From the NCBI GenBank assembly GCA_037127315.1, contig JBBBDQ010001615.1, positions 62,001 through 126,000 on the forward strand: a stretch of DNA of 64,000 bases, in the 5' to 3' direction. Within the stretch, counting starts at the first letter, position 1, and each line of letters starts with the position of its first letter. The stretch is from Ascarosepion bandense. Lineage: Eukaryota > Mollusca > Cephalopoda > Sepiida > Sepiidae. The notes under the pieces are model-generated. The model was not told where the DNA came from. It saw only the letters and a program-made list of their open reading frames with translations, and searched no databases. Positions 10,965 through 21,660 of the stretch are shown piece by piece. The position numbers were made by a program, and so were the translations under genes.

Positions 10965-11532
10965 TTCTTCTATGTGCCTTGTCCTTTCAGGACATAGGCA
11001 ATCATGGCGTTCCAGGTCTCCCTATCCCTGGTGGCCCTTAGCATGCTTTCTATTGTAACAGCTCACAGCCCCTGTTCTGTCAACCATCTGCTCAGGCCCT
11101 TCAAATATGTTATCCGATGCTTTCCTCTGTCTCTTTTTCCCTCTGTCTGGCCTGTTAGTATCAGGTTCTCTAAGCCATTGCATGTCCCAGGAACTTCATC
11201 TGTCTCTTCCTGATGATCAGTATTAATTTCCTTTTTGTTTACATTCTTTCCAACACTTCATCATTGCTCAGATGCTCAGTCCATGATATCCGCAGCATCC
11301 TTCTGTAGAACCACATTTCAGCTGCTTCAAGTTTTTTCCTCATCTTCGAAGATATTTTCCAGCATTCACTGCCATATTGAAGAACTGATATCACCTAGCA
11401 ATCCAGTAATCTTTTGTTTGTTTCTAGCGAAATTGTCCTGTTTCTTAATACTTTGCTTAACTTCTGGAATGCTTCCTTCGCCATGCCAATTCGCCTTCGG
11501 ATCTCAGTGTCGCACTTTCCGTCTTCTGTTAT
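10965..11532 (-). pseudogene. RTE-like LINE fragment, left arm of head-to-head pair
   Basis: On the minus strand it covers the C-terminal half of the RTE-like ORF from the YLGS block (near 11530) to the stop, ending beside CTATGTGCCTTGTCC. It stops abruptly at about 11532, where a plus-strand copy begins. Confidence 0.8.
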
Positions 11533-12258
11533 GCATGGTCATCAGCAAAAAGAGCAGCTCCAAATGCCAGATACAGGTGGGGGATGCTAAAATCAATCAG
11601 GTATAAAAATTTAAATACCTGGAATGTGTTCTAACAGAAGACGGAAAGTGTGACACAGAGATTCGAAGACGAATTGGCATGGCAAAGTACGCGTTCCAGA
11701 AACTGAGTAAAATATTAAGACACAGGAAACTTTCACTAGAAACAAAGAAGATAATACTAACTTGCTATGGGATGTCAGTTCTTTAATATGGCAGTGAATG
11801 TTGGAAAATATCATCGAAGATGAAGGAAAAACTTGTAGCAGCTAAAATGTTTCTCTACAGAAGGATGCTACGAATATCATGGATCGAGCATGTGAGCAAT
11901 GATGAGGTTTGGGAAAGGATGGATACGAAAAGGAAATTAATTCTGAGTATCAGGAAAGACAGTTAAAGATCCTGGGACATGCAATGAGGAAGTGGGCTTG
12001 GAGAATCTGATACTAACAGGCCAGATAGGGGGAAAATGAGACAGGGAAAAGTAGTGGATAATATATTTGAAGGACCTGATCAGGTGAATGACGGAACGTT
12101 GGGTTGCGTGGTGCAACAGGAGAAAGCATGCTAAGAGCCACCACGGATAGGGAGATGTGGAAGACTATCATCTGCGCCCTGAAAAGACAGGGCTTATAGA
12201 AGAAGAAGAAGAAGAAGAAGAAGAAGAAGAAGAAGAAGAAGAAGAAGAAGAAGAAGAA
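11533..12258 (+). pseudogene. RTE-like LINE fragment with (AAG)n tail, right arm
   Basis: Begins in the [11 protein letters not shown] block and continues through [25 protein letters not shown], the WTISSKM block and the IRKRQLK block to a (AAG)n tail at 12199-12258. Several stops and small indels. Together with the minus copy it forms an inverted pair of RTE C-termini. Confidence 0.8.
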
Positions 12259-12349
12259 CGTTCCTCCTTACATATATCTATTTATGTATTTGGTTAAGTA
12301 GGTACAAGAGAAATAATTTGTGCTTATACACACCCACACAAACACGCAA

Positions 12350-12350
<1 letters not shown>

Positions 12351-12428
<78 letters not shown>
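12351..12428. repeat. (CA)n(TA)n compound microsatellite
   Basis: About 60 bp of CA followed by about 18 bp of TA. Confidence 0.95.
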
Positions 12429-12499
12429 AGAGCATTATTAGGTCAAAAGATCTTCGCTCTTAAAGGCAAAGGATAAGTTGATTTTGGTATTTCTGGGTT

Positions 12500-13389
12500 C
12501 TTAATTCTGCAAGATTCCACAGGGATTAGAAACGCATTTAAGGCAAAAACGAGAAAAAATCAATAAAAACAGAGAAAAACTAAAATTCAGGAAGAAATAA
12601 ATGTTTGTTGAAAAAGTAAATGAATAATTGGAAGGAATAAAAAAAGCTAGGAATCGACAGTAGAAAAGTAAATGTGAAGACATTAAGGAACAGAAGAGAA
12701 AAGAGAGAAACAAATAAATCATAAATATGAAAGTTCGGAAAAAAGAGAAATGATGATGAAAATTAATGAAATAAAGAAAGAAAATGTCAAATGAAAGAAA
12801 AGATCAACTAAGAATTAATAAAAATATGATGAAAATGAATAAAAAAATAATCAAAATGAAAAATAAAGAACGATGAAAGCCAAAGAAAGAAACAATTAAG
12901 GAAAAAACTGATTAAAAAGAAAAAAGAAAGAAAATGATAAAAGTGAATGAAATATAGAAAATGATTAACTTGAACAAATAAATATTTGGAAAAGAAAGAA
13001 AATGATGCAAATGAATGAAAGGCGGTAAATAATCAAAATTAAAAAAAGAAAGAGAATGATGTAAACCAAAGAAAGAAAGAAAGAATAAAAGAAAGAAAAG
13101 AATGAAAAAGCACGGTAGGAAAAAAAAAGAAATGATAAAAATGAATGACAGAAATAAAATAATCAAAACGAAGGAAAAAAATGATGAAAAGCATATAACG
13201 AAAGAATGAAAAAGAGAAAATGATGAAAATACATAAAAGAAAAAAGAAAATGATCAAAAATGAATGATAGAAAGAAAAAAATCAAAAAGAAAAAAATAAA
13301 GAGAATAATGAAAACCAAAGAAAGAAAGAATGAAAGAAACAAACTGATTGAAAAGAATAAAATAAAAAAGAAGGAAAATGATTCTGTTC

Positions 13390-13427
<38 letters not shown>

Positions 13428-13770
13428 GTCTATCTATCTAAAATGGATTGTATGTACTTGGAATATACACTTTATTATTGCAAATATTCCACGCACTTAT
13501 ATTTAAAAAATATCTATTGCTTCAATACACATATTACGATGTCCTCACTCGTCAGGGCTATATAGAACAAAAGAAAGAAAGAAAATTATGAAAAAGAATT
13601 AAAGAAAAAAGAAAGAAAAGGGAGGCAAATGTATGAAAGAAGTTAAATACACAAAATGAAAAAGAAAGTGAATGACGTAAAAGAAAGAAAGAAAGAATTA
13701 ATGAATGAATGAATGAATGAATGAAAGAAAGAAAAAAGAAAGAAAGAAAATAATTAAAACGAAAGACATT
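12500..13770. repeat. A-rich GAAA-type tract
   Basis: More than 1.2 kb with an almost pyrimidine-free plus strand made of GAAA, AATGA and AAAATGAT motifs. It is broken by an (ATCT)n microsatellite at 13391-13440 and by about 120 bp of normal composition. Long minus-strand frames here are low-complexity Phe/Ser/Leu and are not genes. Confidence 0.85.
13391..13440. repeat. (ATCT)n microsatellite
   Basis: About 12 tetranucleotide units with one G change. Confidence 0.95.
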
Positions 13771-13789
13771 AAGAACATTATCAAAACGA

Positions 13790-13915
13790 AAGAAGTGAAT
13801 GATGGTCGGTCAATTTGCAAATAGCTTTAACGATTGAGATCTTAACTGTGTCCCCTTGAAACTTCGAAGTCGGCATGAATCTGCTCAGTTAAAGTGACAA
13901 ACTTTTTGTACTTAT
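13790..13915 (-). repeat. Dispersed repeat family D
   Basis: Contains TTTGCAAATAGCTTTAACG and TCTTAACTGTGTCCCCTTGAA. The reverse complement lies at 16862-16955. More distant relatives with the TTTATCACTTAACTGAGCAG module are at 47175-47345 and 50262-50400. Non-coding, class unknown. Confidence 0.6.
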
Positions 13916-14044
13916 CAATGCTCTATATCTAATCCGATTTAGATCACATTACGATAAGAAACCTGCAGCCCAAAGACATTTTATCAGTAAATTGACTGAA
14001 AAGACAACACCTTTGGCGTAAAACATTATCACAATGAAGCATTA

Positions 14045-15055
14045 TAATAATTTCCCCTCAAGCAAGGTAGCCTCAACGCCACTTGTACGCAGGGGGTTAC
14101 ATAGGAGGAAAGTGATGAGAAAGAGGGACAGATTATAGGAGGTGTCAGGAAGTAGGTAAGAGAAGGATGAGAATACGGATGTGATGAGAGTGGAATGGAC
14201 GGAGGAAGAACATGAGAGAAAGGATGCTAGTCAGTAAGATAGGAGATGACCTTAAAATAAAATTCTGGGAGATTGTAGCTGTCGGAGAATCAAGTATACG
14301 AAAGGGAATTCCATAGGCGGAAGTGCGAGAAAAGAAACTGTAGAGTAGAAGTTCAGGTTACATTTTAATGTTTTCACTGTAAACGGGTGGGACCTATTTG
14401 CTAGTCTAGTAGCTCGAGTAAATTCATACATAGAGGGTATCAGTGAGCTAAGTTCATCGCAGCAGAAGCCGTGAAAGTACTTGTAGAAGAGACATAGGGA
14501 AGCCACATTAACCTGGTGAGAAAGTGACTGCATTTGAGCCGCCAAGTGGGGATTGATCACATTACATATCCTCCGCTGGATTTTGTCAAGATCCTCGAGG
14601 TGAATAGCAGGAGCACCCGACCAGATGTGTTAGCAGTCTTCAATACACAAGCAGATGGTAGATTTAAATATGCGCAGAATGGATTCAGACTGGAAAAACT
14701 CTCTGGCCCTACACAGTAAACAGACCTTCTTAGCAGCAGATTTAGCTCTGGATTTGATATAGTCATTCCACTTGAGGTCTGCTGAGAGAGTTAACCCGAG
14801 GAAGCACAGTGTTTTGCTTTCAGGAAAGTTAGCCTTATCTATGCTAATGCGGGGTAGGAGCGATTGTATGTGATGGTTAACAGATAGCAGCATTGCTTTG
14901 GAAGTATTAAATTTACGAGCCATTTCTTACCCCAGTCCAACACAGATTGGAGGTCCTTTTCAAGCTCAGTCGCGAGCTTGGCTTTGTCAGCCTCAGCAGA
15001 TTTTTGTTCAAGGCTAGAGTAAACGGTGGTGTCGTCAGCGTATATGCCTACTTGG
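14045..15055 (-). pseudogene. CR1/Jockey-like LINE fragment
   Basis: Antisense copy from the 3' terminus (near 14050) back to the RT catalytic motif. The minus strand near 15025-15050 encodes QVGIYADDTTV, containing the YADD. Frames at 14252-14560 and 14630-14923 give LPRISIDKANFPESKTLCFLG, RAKSAAKKVCLLCRAREFF and FTVKTLKCNLNFYS. Truncated exactly 5' of the catalytic motif at about 15055. Stops and frameshifts present. Confidence 0.8.
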
Positions 15056-15535
15056 GATTTAATTATATTTGTGTGTATACTTTTATTGTATTTCTGTTAC
15101 TGTATGTGTTATTGTGTGCATGTTATTGCGTGTATGTATGTGTTATTGTGTGTATATGCGATTGTGTTATTTTGTGTGTTATTGTGCGGGGGTCATTGTG
15201 TCATCAAACCTACACAAGGCTTGATGAAAAGGTACTACGATTAAGTTCTTGATTTAATTTTTCTTGAGTTCTTAAAATTTTCTTCTTTACTTGACATATA
15301 TTATTTGGAAATTGTCCGAATGTTCCGTATCTCCAAGCATAAACGTTATGGCGCCCTATCTAAAAGAATAGACTCTTCCTCCGACAATAAATAATAACCT
15401 TCGTGACTTCCGGGGAGGCAGCAGTGAGACAGCCTTGTGACAGTCTAGACGAAGTCGAGACGCAGCGTAACTATACAGTTCGCAGCGTAACTATACACTT
15501 TTATTTTGCTGATTACTAATACTCATTATTGTATA
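15056..15535. other. TG-rich stretch then unrecognised DNA
   Basis: 15065-15200 is a degenerate (TGTGTTAT)n-type run. After that no feature is recognised, apart from a short direct repeat of CGCAGCGTAACTATACA near 15460-15500. Confidence 0.4.
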
Positions 15536-16082
15536 CTAGCAGTATAGCCCGGCGTTGCTCGGGTATAATGAAAGCTTTGAAACTAATCTATGGTCCTGGA
15601 GCTCAGACTCAGTCTAAAGAATATTTGTGTGAAGTTTGGTGAGAATCGGATAAAAATTGTGGATTTGTATAAAGGACGTACAGACAGATAAACAGACACA
15701 CACACAAACATCTTGCCTTATATATATTTATATATATATATATATATTATCGATTTTCTGCACTATTGTAAGAACTGCAAGCTTGAAACTTCTGAATATC
15801 GTTTCTTATGTCTTTGTCTATGAGTGTATCAAATTTGATTAAAATCGGAACACTCCTTCTATAACACGATATTTTCGATTATCGATTTCCGATATTCATC
15901 AGGGGTACCTCGGCACAAAACCTAGCTAAGAACACTCGCAGACGCTTATAGTACAACTGTGCAAATTCTCAAGAAAATCGGTTCAGCCGTTTCGAAGTCT
16001 ATAGGTAACGGACACACACAGACACACACACACAGACACACACACACAGACAAAGTTCTATTTATAGATAAGTTTAGATATG
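15536..16082 (+). repeat. Dispersed repeat family B, short variant
   Basis: Starts TAGTATAGCCCGGCGTTGCT, passes a (TA)n at about 15724-15746 and CTAGCTAAGAACACTCGCAG, and ends in an (AC)n run followed by TTATAGATAAGTTTAGATA. It lacks the ~200-bp internal block of the 5.9 kb copy. Confidence 0.8.
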
Positions 16083-16162
16083 TCCTGTTATTCTAATACA
16101 CTCTTTAAACCTATCTTCTTGTTTCCGTGTTTTACTTCTGGGCCCTAACAGGCCACAACAAC
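16083..16162 (+). mobile_element. Possible LTR 3' end with primer-binding site
   Basis: CTAACAGGCCACAACA closely resembles the minus-strand end of the LTR-like sequence at 19647. Here it is followed by ACTTGGCGATAAAGATT, the kind of TGGCGA sequence found just inside Gypsy-type LTR retrotransposons. The body of an element is not visible downstream. Confidence 0.35.
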
Positions 16163-16734
16163 TTGGCGATAAAGATTTCGGCACAACAATAACATTATTT
16201 CTATCAAGATTGATTTAACTTTTACTGTTGATAATCGAAAGTAAAAATATAACCACCCCTACTAATGGCTAAATATATCGCCGAAAGCTTTTGAACATAT
16301 AGAACATTTGGACAATTACTGCATAATTTATATTTCGAAAAGAAAAAATATAAGAACATGAGGAATATTATAAATACTCCTCGGCAGTATCATCATCTTA
16401 CCGAAACTTTTATAAATAAGAAACTTCTACCAAAACACGCACATACATACCGTCAAGTAAAAAAATCAACCTTGATAATGACTAGAAGTTTATCAGAAAG
16501 CACTCGGACATTCAGAATATTTAAACAATGTATACATATTTTACGCCCAGAGAAGAAGAAAATTTTAAAGACAAAAAATTAACTGCAGTACTTTGTTTGT
16601 TGTTTTCAGTTAAACATGAATAAAAGAGGGGTTTCTGCCCAAATCCCGCCCTGTCGCATGGGCTTTAGAATGCGCTTACTGTGCCGCTACAGAGGTGGTT
16701 ACCCCCAACCCACAATGATGTGACTTGGTTATGA
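16163..16734. other. No recognised feature
   Basis: Includes a 74-codon frame (16358-16582) with no recognisable motif. A stretch around 16260 weakly resembles 58200. Confidence 0.4.
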
Positions 16735-17110
16735 CGATAAACTTCATCAGGGTCTTGGGCATAATGAAAAACTGCATCCGGCAACAAGGCCTCTACATGG
16801 GAAATTGTGAAGAACGTAGAACCACATCTTATTTGCTTGTGTTCCCAGGTCTACCCTGAAGTTTCAAGGGGACACAGTTAAGAAGATCTCACTCGTTAAG
16901 GCTATTTGCAAATTGTCCGATCATCGTTCACTTCTTTCGTTTTGATAATGTTCTCATTGTCTATGGACAAATAGTTAACCCGTAAACTGGGGTAAAAGTA
17001 CGATAAAAATATAAAAGTAGGCTTTTATAGTAAAAATTCCAGCAATAGATTTTTGAAGCAAAAAATTTTACCAGCGATACATATTCTCGACGAAACCCTC
17101 TTTACAAAAA
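16735..17110 (-). repeat. Dispersed repeat family C, antisense, interrupted
   Basis: Antisense copy of the C module (CTGCATCCGGCAACAAGGCC and GTTCCCAGGTCTACCCTGA). At 16862-16955 the expected C sequence is replaced by a family-D segment, after which C resumes at about 16960 (ATAGTTAACCCGTAAACTGG). The far end contains degenerate copies of the C tandem unit (TTTTTGAAGCAAAAAATTTTACC). Confidence 0.65.
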
Positions 17111-17189
17111 TACGTCAATAGAACCTGATCTACTAACTGATTTCTTACAAAGAATACCTATTTTGGACATATGAACACTTTCAAAAAGA

Positions 17190-17590
17190 CTCGTAAGACT
17201 AAAAAGTATGTCATAATTTGTTTTCTTCTGTCTATCCGTCCAACTGTCTGTCCTGTGAGTATCGAATTTTCCAAGCCCTCCTTCCTTATTACATGTCTCA
17301 GAAACCTTAGCTGTCTTTTCTTGATGTTATGTATCAGTTTAATTTTTGTTTCCATCCTCTTCAAAATCTCATCGTTACTAACTTGTTCAGTATCCTTCTG
17401 TAGAACCACCTTTCTGTTGTTTCATCTTTTCATCATTTTTGATGAGATTTTCTGGTATTTGCTACCATACTGAAGGACAGACATCATATAACAATCCAGT
17501 ACACACTTCTTTGCTTCCAACGAAATTTTCCTGTCTCTCAATACTCTGCTTAGCTTTTTAAATCCTAACTTGACCATGCCAATAGCCTTT
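17190..17590 (-). pseudogene. RTE-like LINE C-terminal fragment
   Basis: The minus-strand frame at 17158-17409 includes EQVSNDEILKRMETK, IKKRQLRFLRHVIRKEGLEN and a degraded basic block. Upstream the WTISS and MAKxAF regions are recognisable but shifted. Relic. Confidence 0.75.
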
Positions 17591-17869
17591 AGATTTCAGT
17601 ACCGCACGTTTTCTCCTCATACACAGATAATGTATTTTTATCCAGTACTGAATTTGAACATCAGCAGTTATTTTTATCTTTTAATCCCTTACAAATATCT
17701 ACAGATACATATAGACACTTCGACGGTTACGGTTAATGGTTACCAAGCATGTCTCACGCGAGCAGTTACAAGTAAGAAGTGTGGTTAATCTACACCGGGT
17801 CTCTACACATTCAGTTTGTTCGGTTTAGTTGGTTTTATGGCATATAAACCCCTTGGGGTCATTAGATCC

Positions 17870-18280
17870 TTCAAAAACGTATTTTTGTTGGTAGTATTTT
17901 TCATTCAAAAACGTATTTTTGTTGGTAACATTTTTCCTTTAAAAACGTATTTTTGTTGTTAACATTTTAACTACAAAACGTATTTTTGTTGGTAACATTT
18001 TTTCTTCAAAAACGTATTTTTGTTGGTAACATTTTTCCTTTAAAAACGTATTTTCGTTGTTAACATTTTAACTTCAAAAACGTATTTTTGTTGGTAACAT
18101 TTTTCCTTCAAAAACGTATTTTTGTTGGTAACATTTTTCCTTTAAAAACGTATTTTTGTTGTTAACATTTTAACTTCAAAAACGTATTTTTGTTGGTAAC
18201 ATTTTTCCTTCAAAAACGTATTTTTGTTGGGAATATTTTTCCTTCAAAAACGTTTTGTTGGTAGAATTTTTCCTTAAAAG
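17870..18280 (+). repeat. ~34-bp tandem array with ~102-bp higher-order repeat
   Basis: About twelve units of AAAAACGTATTTTTGTTGG followed by a T-rich linker. A variant with GTTGTTAACATTTTAAC recurs every third unit, at about 17955, 18056 and 18158, giving a ~102-bp period. The array is the 5' part of family C; degenerate versions sit in the other C copies near 17040, 20070-20200 and 45480-45580. Confidence 0.9.
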
Positions 18281-18515
18281 ATTTATATATATATATATTT
18301 CATAAAAGTTTGTTTTTATATGTTCATGGTGTTTTGACCCCTCTTTGGAAGGTTAACTGTTTGCCAATATCTGGGACCCTGTCAGGTGTTACCACCCCAA
18401 GTCAGGGTGAATCTGGGAAGGGACAACAGCAATTAAGAGGTGGTTCCATGCTACTCACACCCTAGAAATCAGGGGCCTTGCTGCCGGATGCAGTTTACCG
18501 TCATACCAATGACCT
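18281..18515 (+). repeat. Dispersed repeat family C, 3' module
   Basis: Contains GGGACCCTGTCAGGTGTTACC, GGTGAATCTGGGAAGG and CTTGCTGCCGGATGCAGTTT, in the same order as the copies at 20225-20425 and 45232-45430 (inverted). Confidence 0.75.
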
Positions 18516-18830
18516 ATACTTTCGGCCTTGTGCCACAGCTAGACTACGCTTAGAAAATTATTTGGGCAATTCGATGTGGTATAATCACCAGCAGTTTTCT
18601 ATCGATAGATCACCTATGATTGAATATTGACTTCGATACTCAATGTGAGCTCCTCACTATCGACCTTGTGCCATATCTAATGTATTCTTACAAAATCATT
18701 GAGGCTGTGAGGCGTGGAGTAATCGTTAGCAGTTTGTCTCGCTAGATCAACTAAGACTGAATGGTGAGTTCGATTCTTACCATGAGCTCTATATTTTTGG
18801 CCTTGTGTCACATCTAACATACAAGCTTGA
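18516..18830 (+). repeat. 137-bp tandem repeat, tRNA-like unit
   Basis: The module GGCCTTGTGYCA begins at 18524, 18662 and 18799, spaced 138 and 137 bp. Each unit holds a stretch that resembles a pol III B box (GAGTTCGATTCTTACC near 18770). It may be a tandem tRNA-derived repeat; I cannot confirm an A box. Confidence 0.55.
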
Positions 18831-19230
18831 GATTGTACGTCAAACGATTGTATCTTTGCTCTTCCTCATTACCCATCGACGCAGATAAGAATTGAAGCGC
18901 GTGAAACTTGATTTGTCATGACGTTTCCTTCAGTTTTTGAAAATGCGGTAAATTCCCAATAGAATTCGTTAAACGCAATTGTTTTCGCCTGATTATGGAG
19001 GATGCACAAGCGGAGAGAGTATCTTTGAGCAGTAAAGACGTATAACTGAATTATAATGGCTTTTTGAATGGAGAAGAGCAAATGGGGGAGATGATGGCTA
19101 TTAAGGAGGGGTGGGGAAATGACTCCGAAGAATTTAGTAAATTATTCCTTAAAGAAATTAGAAACAAAATCTAAATAGTTTCATAGAAAAAGAGATGATA
19201 GGCTAATAAGATACAATAACAGTCAAACAC
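18831..19230. other. No recognised feature
   Basis: Unique-looking. A 70-codon minus frame at 18869-19081 has no recognisable motif. Confidence 0.45.
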
Positions 19231-19290
19231 ATATATATATATATATATATATATAAAGAGAGAAGGAGATAGAGAGAGATAGAGAGAGAG

Positions 19291-19525
19291 CCTACTTCGA
19301 ATTCCTGTCAAATTCGTTTGATTCAATTACAGAGAAATACCATTGGGAAAGGTATTCATCCACCTCCTCCCCCTCCAGCTATGGGTTGAACAGCGAGAGA
19401 GATTGAGCTCTATAGACTTGGTTAGCAACTAGTCTTTCACATAAAGTAACACTTGAAAATATTTTTCGTAGCCAATCATGTCTCGAAAGAGACATGGTAG
19501 CCCAAGCGTGTATGACATCGCAATT
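19291..19525 (+). mobile_element. tRNA-derived SINE, 5'-truncated
   Basis: Starts at CTACTTCGAATTCCTGTCAA, just after a (GA)n run, and goes through GGGAAAGGTATTCATCC and GAGACATGGTAGCCCAAGCG. The tRNA-like promoter half is missing. Confidence 0.75.

Positions 19526-19528
<3 letters not shown>

Positions 19529-19575
<47 letters not shown>
19529..19575. repeat. (TA)n microsatellite
   Basis: About 23 TA units directly after a SINE 3' end. Confidence 0.95.
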
Positions 19576-19578
<3 letters not shown>

Positions 19579-19646
19579 TTTTATCCTTGCTTTGGTCTAC
19601 GGAACTAGTCTCTAAAACTTGTAAAATAAATATATCTATGAGTAGA

Positions 19647-19783
19647 TGTTGTGGCCTGTTGAAAGGCCAGAACTAATGACACAAAGACGTAATAGAGTTA
19701 AACAAATATATTAGCTAAAACAGGCGTACATACAGATACAACATGTGAAGATCACGTGTGTAACTGTGCTGGTCCGGCCGGAG

Positions 19784-19821
<38 letters not shown>

Positions 19822-19870
19822 GGTTTCTCTCTCTGCACAAACCAGAAACTGCTGCTTATTTATAGTTTAG
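19647..19870 (-). mobile_element. Possible solo LTR remnant
   Basis: On the minus strand it ends AACAGGCCACAACA, the same ending as at 16162. Further upstream it has a TATA-like CTATAAATAAGCAG near 19855-19865, as expected of an LTR promoter. A (TC)n run (19786-19819) lies inside. The left boundary and target duplication are not resolved. Confidence 0.35.
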
Positions 19871-20425
19871 AAGAGTTCATGTATGCATGGAGTTTGAATT
19901 TTGTTTAACGGGATAGCAATCTCTGTGGGTTATTTAACGCCAAAAAGGTAGGGTTTTAACGTATTTTTTGTAATATCCGGTTATAGTGAGAAGTCTAATT
20001 TAGTCAGATTTTGATGAAAAAATTATTTTTTTTTTTATTTTAGAAAACTGAAGATGTCTTCTAGTTTTGTATTCAAAAAGTATTGCTGGTAATAATTTTC
20101 CCTACAAAACTATATTATGGCAATATTTTTTTCTTCAAAAATGTGTTCCGGTAACAATTTATTCCTTCGAAAAAAACTTATTGGTAATATTTTTCTTTCA
20201 AGACTGTATAATTTTCTATAAAAGTCTATTTTTATGTATACATTTGTATAATAATCTTTCATTGTGTTTTAACCCTAGTTTAGGGGTGAACTATTTGCCC
20301 ATAGCTGGGACCCTAACATGTGCTACCACCCCGGGTCAGGGTCGACCTGGGAACAATTAAGAAGTGGTTCCGCCCAATCAGAGACCTTGCTGCCGGATGC
20401 AGTTTACCCTCATACCTAGAACCCA
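19871..20425 (+). repeat. Dispersed repeat family C, near-complete copy
   Basis: Head CATGGAGTTTGAATTTTGTT, then ACGCCAAAAAGGTAGGG, a degenerate tandem block (20045-20240) and the GCTGCCGGATGCAGTTTACC module. The inverted copy at 45232-45790 has all parts in the same order, so the family is at least about 550 bp. No ORF. Confidence 0.8.
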
Positions 20426-20630
20426 TGTGTGGTTGGTTTAATTACTATAACAACAGATACAATAGAATTAATTTATCTTGTACGATTTTAACATATATAT
20501 ATATATATATATATATTAGAATGAGCTTGTTATGATGGTCTGCTGCGACTAGAGATTTCACACAGTGTAATTGTCAGGAAACCTGGTGATTTTGCAAATA
20601 ACTATTTAAATAGAAATATTTTGTCCCTTC

Positions 20631-20670
<40 letters not shown>

Positions 20671-20684
20671 GTAGGTCAATATTT
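20426..20684. repeat. (TA)n and (AGAT)n microsatellites in short spacer
   Basis: (TA)n at 20492-20517 and (AGAT)n at about 20632-20671; the rest is unrecognised. Confidence 0.8.
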
Positions 20685-21235
20685 ACACTGGACAATGTGA
20701 AAACACTATGGAAAATCTGTAAACAAACACTGGTATGAACATCACCCAGCACCGGTTACAGAAATAGAAAATGTCTCCATTCTATGGGATTACACCATCT
20801 ACACAGACAGAAAAATTAAAGCAAATAGACCGGACATTATTGTTAAAAACCAGAGAGAAAAATCTGCCTATCGAAAACAAGAATCGTGCCAGTGACAGTA
20901 GATGCACTTGGAATGATAAAAAATGGAACAAACAACACATTGAAAGAATCCCTCGAAACCCCAGCTTAAGTGATATACAAAAAGTTGTCTTGTTAAGTAC
21001 AGCCCACACACTAAGGAAAACGTTGTTTATCTAACGCTAGGGATGTTAGTAAGATATGAAAAAACATGAAATGTCGCCATAGCAACACACCAGGACCTGC
21101 CTTAGGTCTTCCTGCAGACTTGGTAGGTGGTACGACCATAGCATAAATCTATTTATAATGAAAAATGACACAATAATAATAATAATAATAATAATAATAA
21201 GAAGAAGAAGAAGAAGAAGAAGAAGATGAAGAAAA
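20685..21235 (+). pseudogene. R4-clade LINE, C-terminal fragment (copy 0)
   Basis: Starts in the block VGQYLHWTMCKHYGKS-like, runs through TILWDYTIYTDRKIKANRPD (Arg-Pro-Asp of the endonuclease domain) and ends with SLSDIQKVVLLSTAHTLRK. A ~130-bp 3'UTR follows (CACCAGGACCTGCCTTAGG), then an (AAT)n/(GAA)n tail. About 100 residues are missing internally relative to the 23 kb copy, roughly between the REL-endo Asp-rich part and the DSRCTWND region. Non-functional. Confidence 0.75.
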
Positions 21236-21499
21236 AGAAAAGCAGAAAAAGAAAATAAGCAAATACCTATAGACAGAAATAAACAAAGTCGCACTTACAT
21301 GGTTTTTGACGTTTTAAGTATGATACACAGAAAGGAGCTTAATAAAAAATCATCAAAATTCCTGGTGCAACATCTCCCTGGAAATCCAAAGAAATAGTTC
21401 CAGAATTACAGCTTATATATATTCTGCAAATAGCAGTGTTCATTTATTAATAATATTGTTACTACTCATAATATTAGCAATAGTAATATTAATAATAGC

Positions 21500-21533
<34 letters not shown>

Positions 21534-21655
21534 TTAGCAATAGTGAAAATGATAATAATTTAATGATAATAATAATAATAACATTAATAATAGTAAGAAT
21601 ACTAATATTAATACTACGACTAATAATAATTAAACTGGTCCTCTAAACGATATCA
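21236..21655. other. AT-rich spacer with (AAT)n
   Basis: Contains imperfect (AAT)n at about 21490-21535 and 21560-21600; otherwise unrecognised. Confidence 0.5.
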
Positions 21656-21660
21656 GTCAA

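Noticed and set aside
12912..13257. Phe/Ile-rich minus-strand frames
   Set aside because: Low-complexity translation of the A-rich tract.
17870..18280. Regular spacing suggested a CRISPR-like array
   Set aside because: The units are contiguous with short T-rich linkers, not repeats with unique spacers, and the context is eukaryotic TE DNA.
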